Below are positions 42,171 through 45,057 of a DNA stretch of 45,057 nucleotides, in pieces. Made by a program: the position numbers and the translations under genes. The DNA comes from Chromatiales bacterium (lineage in GTDB: Bacteria > Pseudomonadota > Gammaproteobacteria > Chromatiales > Chromatiaceae): the NCBI GenBank assembly GCA_028280505.1, contig JANQLO010000024.1, forward strand, positions 1-45,057. The letters are read 5' to 3'. Position 1 is the first letter of the stretch; each line of letters begins with the position of its first letter. The notes below the pieces were generated by a model. That model was not told the origin of the DNA and did not search any database. It was given only the letters and a program-made list of their open reading frames with translations.

Positions 42171-44600
42171 ATGAGAAACAAACGGACAAACTCAGCCGAG
42201 CGGAACCCCATCATGTTGTTTTCACTGCATCGTATATGTCGCCTCTCTTTGCCCCGTATCTGTCTGGGGTTGTTGTTGATCGGTGCCTGGCCGGTCGGCG
42301 CGCAGAACGCGTCTTCGATATCGCCTATCGACAACCAACGGGTCATGCAGGTCGATTTACCGGCCGGCAGCCTGAGCGATTCGCTGAATGCACTGGCCCG
42401 CCAGGCCGGTCTGACGCTGTCGGTCGATGCCGGGCTGGTTTCCGGCAGGTCGGTACCCGCGGTTTCGGGTGCGTTTACTGCAGAACAGGCGTTGCAACGG
42501 CTGTTGACCGGCAGCGGTTTGTCTTATCGCTTTTCCGGTAACTCGACAGTGGTGTTGCAGACCGCCGCTGTGCCGGATCAACCGATGCAGTTAAGCGAGA
42601 TCATGGTCAAAGGCGAACTGCAGGAACGCACACTGCAGGACACTCAGACCAGCGTGTCGGTCGTCAGCGGTGAGGAACTGGATCGGAGTACCGACAAAGA
42701 TCTGTTCGATACCTTGGATCGGCTACCCAACGTCAATGCCCAGGGCGGGGGCTTTGGGTTCGTGATCCGCGGTGTCACCGATGGTGGCCCGGGAGGGGCA
42801 GGTTCGGCCCAGGCGATCAGTGTGCAGGTCGATGGTGCGGCAGTTCCGAATGGGCAGGCGCTTCGGACCGGGTCGTTGAGCACCTGGGATCTCGAGCAGG
42901 CCGAGATACTGCGCGGGCCGCAATCGACTCAGCAGGGCCCTAACGCCTTGGCCGGTGCCATCATCCTGCGCAGCAAAGATCCGGAGTTCGAGCAGGAATT
43001 CAAGGCACGAGCCGACTACGGGAGCTTTGATGAAACCCGTTTGGCGGCCGCGGCTAACCTGCCGTTGAACGATCAATTCGCGGTGCGCTTTTCTGTCGAG
43101 GACTATCGGTCGGACGGGGACATTTCGCATGTGATCACCGGTGAGGATACGGCCGATGAATATCTGAAAACTTATCGCGCTAAGTTGAGGTTCATGCCCA
43201 ATGACGACGTCGATGTCGTGCTTGGCTACACGCGTTCCGAGAACAAACTCGGTAATCAAAGCATCATCCAGGACCGCTTTCCCAGCGAACGGGTGGAAAC
43301 TCAGGTCACCGACGAGATCGGTAAAACGGATATCGTTAGCTTGCGATTTAGCTACGCGTTCAACGATCAATGGGCGCTTCAGTCCGAGACTGCCCATCTA
43401 ACCAGCGACTACAAGCTCGAAAATCCGGTCGAGCCGTTCAACCCCGCAAATACTCCCGCATTTCGCACGGTAGACGACACCTCGTTTAGCCAAGAGCTGA
43501 AATTGCAGTACGTTGCTGAAGCGCTCCGCGCCGTGGTTGGAGTTTATTATCTGAGTACCGACAAGGATGTCGAGTTCGAGGCATTCGTGCCGGATGCGTC
43601 AGTATTCAGTTTTCCATCTGGCAGTTCGGCGATTTTTGGCAATACGCTGGATGAGAAGATCGAGAACTACGCAGTGTTTGGCGAGGTCGAGTACGACGTG
43701 AGTGAGCGGTGGGTGGTTGTCTCCGGACTACGTTACGACACTGAAGAGCAAGATTCAGTGACGTCCAGTGCGTTCATCGTTACCCCAGAGCCTTTTCCCG
43801 GCTTCAATACACCGACACCACCTACAGCACTCGATGCAGAATACTCCGCATTGCTGCCAAAACTCGGCATCGTATATAACTGGACCGATGACATCAGCAC
43901 GGGCCTGATCGCGCAGCGTGGTTATCGTGCCGGGGGTAGCGGTACACGGACCGGTTTTGGTGCTTATACATACGATCCGGAGTTTACAAAGAACTATGAA
44001 CTGTCATTCCGCTCGCTGTTGATGAACGAACGGTTGCGGTTAAATGCAAATGTGTTCTATACCGAGTATGAAGATATGCAGGTCTTTATACCCGGACCAT
44101 CAAATACCTTCGCCGACGGTCTGATCGAGAACGCCGGCGAGGCAAGTCTCTGGGGCGGAGAGTTGCTGGCCAGCCTTGATGTAACCCGAGATCTCAGCCT
44201 TTTCACAAATATTGGTTTCACGAAAACGGAGTTCGACGATTACATCGGCAATGCCGGCGGTACACCCGTCGATCTATCCGGGAACGAGTTTGCGCAGGCA
44301 CCGCGTTGGACGGGCTCGATCGGTGGTGCCTATTACTTCGACAACGGCCTGGAGGCCGAGGTCGATGTGAACTACACCGACAACAGTTTCTACACCGTTA
44401 ACAATGATCCCGGCGAATTGAACAAGGCATTCACGCTGGTCAATGCGCGCGTCGGTTACCAGTCCGACAGCTTCTGGTCGGTACACCTGTATGCGCGCAA
44501 TCTGTTCGATGAACAATATCTTTCGCGCAGACGAGTAGACGGTTTCGGTACGGCCGGTGATTCTCGGGTGGTCGGCGTTAGCGTCAACGTCGAGCTTTAA
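42171..44600 (+). CDS. TonB-dependent receptor with STN signalling domain
   Basis: An 809-residue outer-membrane receptor with a signal peptide (cleavage near VGAQ), an STN domain (about 55-130, MQVDLPAGSLSDSLNALARQ), plug (SVVSGEELDRSTDKDLFDTL, VIRGVTDGG, LRGPQSTQQGPNALAGAII) and barrel ending VNVEL. STN receptors signal through FecR, so this is the partner of the preceding pair. The ligand cannot be told; a ferric siderophore is the usual case. ATG 42213 is an alternative start. Roughly the middle third of the gene is visibly lower in GC than its ends. Confidence 0.92.
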   Translation: MRNKRTNSAERNPIMLFSLHRICRLSLPRICLGLLLIGAWPVGAQNASSISPIDNQRVMQVDLPAGSLSDSLNALARQAGLTLSVDAGLVSGRSVPAVSGAFTAEQALQRLLTGSGLSYRFSGNSTVVLQTAAVPDQPMQLSEIMVKGELQERTLQDTQTSVSVVSGEELDRSTDKDLFDTLDRLPNVNAQGGGFGFVIRGVTDGGPGGAGSAQAISVQVDGAAVPNGQALRTGSLSTWDLEQAEILRGPQSTQQGPNALAGAIILRSKDPEFEQEFKARADYGSFDETRLAAAANLPLNDQFAVRFSVEDYRSDGDISHVITGEDTADEYLKTYRAKLRFMPNDDVDVVLGYTRSENKLGNQSIIQDRFPSERVETQVTDEIGKTDIVSLRFSYAFNDQWALQSETAHLTSDYKLENPVEPFNPANTPAFRTVDDTSFSQELKLQYVAEALRAVVGVYYLSTDKDVEFEAFVPDASVFSFPSGSSAIFGNTLDEKIENYAVFGEVEYDVSERWVVVSGLRYDTEEQDSVTSSAFIVTPEPFPGFNTPTPPTALDAEYSALLPKLGIVYNWTDDISTGLIAQRGYRAGGSGTRTGFGAYTYDPEFTKNYELSFRSLLMNERLRLNANVFYTEYEDMQVFIPGPSNTFADGLIENAGEASLWGGELLASLDVTRDLSLFTNIGFTKTEFDDYIGNAGGTPVDLSGNEFAQAPRWTGSIGGAYYFDNGLEAEVDVNYTDNSFYTVNNDPGELNKAFTLVNARVGYQSDSFWSVHLYARNLFDEQYLSRRRVDGFGTAGDSRVVGVSVNVEL

Positions 44601-44660
44601 AAGGCGGCGAACGAGCAGCGTGCAGAGGCATGTTCATTAGCGGCTATCCGATAATCTCGT

Positions 44661-44793
44661 GAGTTTCTGACGTACGACACGTTTTCGGCGCTCGATACCG
44701 ACCATAGCCTGTCGATGCTGACCCAGGCGCTGCCGATTCGGCTGGCGCCGTTGACCCGTTACCGGGTTTCGGTCGAAGCGCGCTGCCCCGTGC
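44661..44793 (+). pseudogene. FecR C-terminal remnant
   Basis: The translation FSALDTDHSLSMLTQALPIR then LAPLTRYRVSVEAR aligns with the last 40 residues of the intact FecR copies (FRLDDTDSALNALTATLPIR in the second copy). A stop codon at 44652 closes the frame upstream and there is no start, so this is a fragment of a further FecR gene. Its open frame runs into the terminal repeat. Confidence 0.75.
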
Positions 44794-44834
44794 TGTTATG
44801 CCGTCCGCCGAGCAGGCGGTTTATCCCGATACTA

Positions 44835-45057
44835 GGGCCTGTTAACACAAACTGAAACATTGCTGCCGGCGGTCCTTTTTTCGGCTGACAAGGCAGAGGG
44901 AGAGACGTTTAGTGTCGCTAAATGAACGACTGATAACGCCGTCAGGCGGAAAAAGGGCCCGGCCCTACGGGTTGCGCCTGAAAAAGCGCCACTCGGCGTT
45001 GCTCGTTGCTCATTTGGAGCGACCAAACGTCGCGCCTCGCGCCTTGATTGGCGCTTT
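44835..45057. repeat. Nested palindromic element, possible MITE or IS end (incomplete)
   Basis: Begins GGGCCTGTTAACACAAAC at 44835. A first large hairpin has 19-base arms (44871-44889 and 44941-44959, 16 of 19 paired) with an inner TTTAG/CTAAA. A second starts AAAGCGCC (44983-44990), has inner TTTGG/CCAAA (45013-45017, 45023-45027) and reaches GGCGCTTT (45050-45057), cut by the window end. I recall closely similar intergenic sequences and IS termini in gammaproteobacterial genomes, but cannot verify this here. No transposase is in view. Confidence 0.65.

Overview
The window looks like a chromosomal piece of a chemolithoautotrophic, sulfur-oxidising gammaproteobacterium that fixes CO2 with alpha-carboxysomes. 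The evidence is a tandem-BMC shell protein of the CsoS1D type, a RuBisCO small-subunit-like protein and a SulP anion/bicarbonate carrier clustered at the left end, followed closely by a complete sulfur oxygenase/reductase (SOR). The DNA is moderately GC-rich and genes are tightly packed. The species cannot be named from this sequence. No tRNA, rRNA or CRISPR array was seen.

Layout. (1) 1-3794, carbon fixation: the 3' end of a LysR regulator (probably CbbR), then Nudix hydrolase, CsoS1D, RbcS-like protein and SulP, the last four all leftward. (2) 4108-6053: a diguanylate cyclase and the SOR, convergent. (3) 6245-10990: quinone oxidoreductase, tsaB-sbcB (4-bp overlap), and a BON/OmpA protein with a membrane coiled-coil/HhH protein. 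(4) 11019-24650: ordinary conserved genes, many of them small membrane or secreted proteins: ankyrin lipoprotein plus periplasmic rhodanese, 2OG-Fe(II) oxygenase, DUF3108 protein, lipase, acyltransferase, membrane thioredoxin, zinc-ribbon proteins, HIT and GIY-YIG proteins, DUF3530 hydrolase. (5) 24764-29156: sprT, a frameshifted folE, a GAF-PAS-GGDEF-EAL protein and a small zinc-ribbon protein with a strong terminator.

(6) 29481-38220 is a complete heme acquisition operon: TonB-dependent heme receptor, TonB, HmuS, ExbB, ExbD, HutZ and the HmuTUV ABC importer. It is read from one sigma70-like promoter whose spacer holds a near-perfect Fur box. Several junctions are start/stop overlaps. The receptor brings heme across the outer membrane using a dedicated TonB-ExbBD motor, HmuTUV moves it into the cytoplasm, and HmuS/HutZ handle or degrade it.

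(7) 38349-44793 is a decaying array of FecI-FecR surface-signalling cassettes: an intact sigma/FecR pair with no receptor of its own behind a second Fur-type promoter, a FecR remnant, a second intact pair with an STN-domain TonB receptor, and another FecR remnant. The window closes in a nested palindromic, probably repetitive or mobile, element that runs off the end.

Points most worth a second look are the orphan RbcS-like protein beside CsoS1D and SulP, SOR in a carboxysome-type organism, the single-base folE lesion, the FecI/FecR array with two remnants, the terminal palindromic element, and two small genes (48 and 46 residues).
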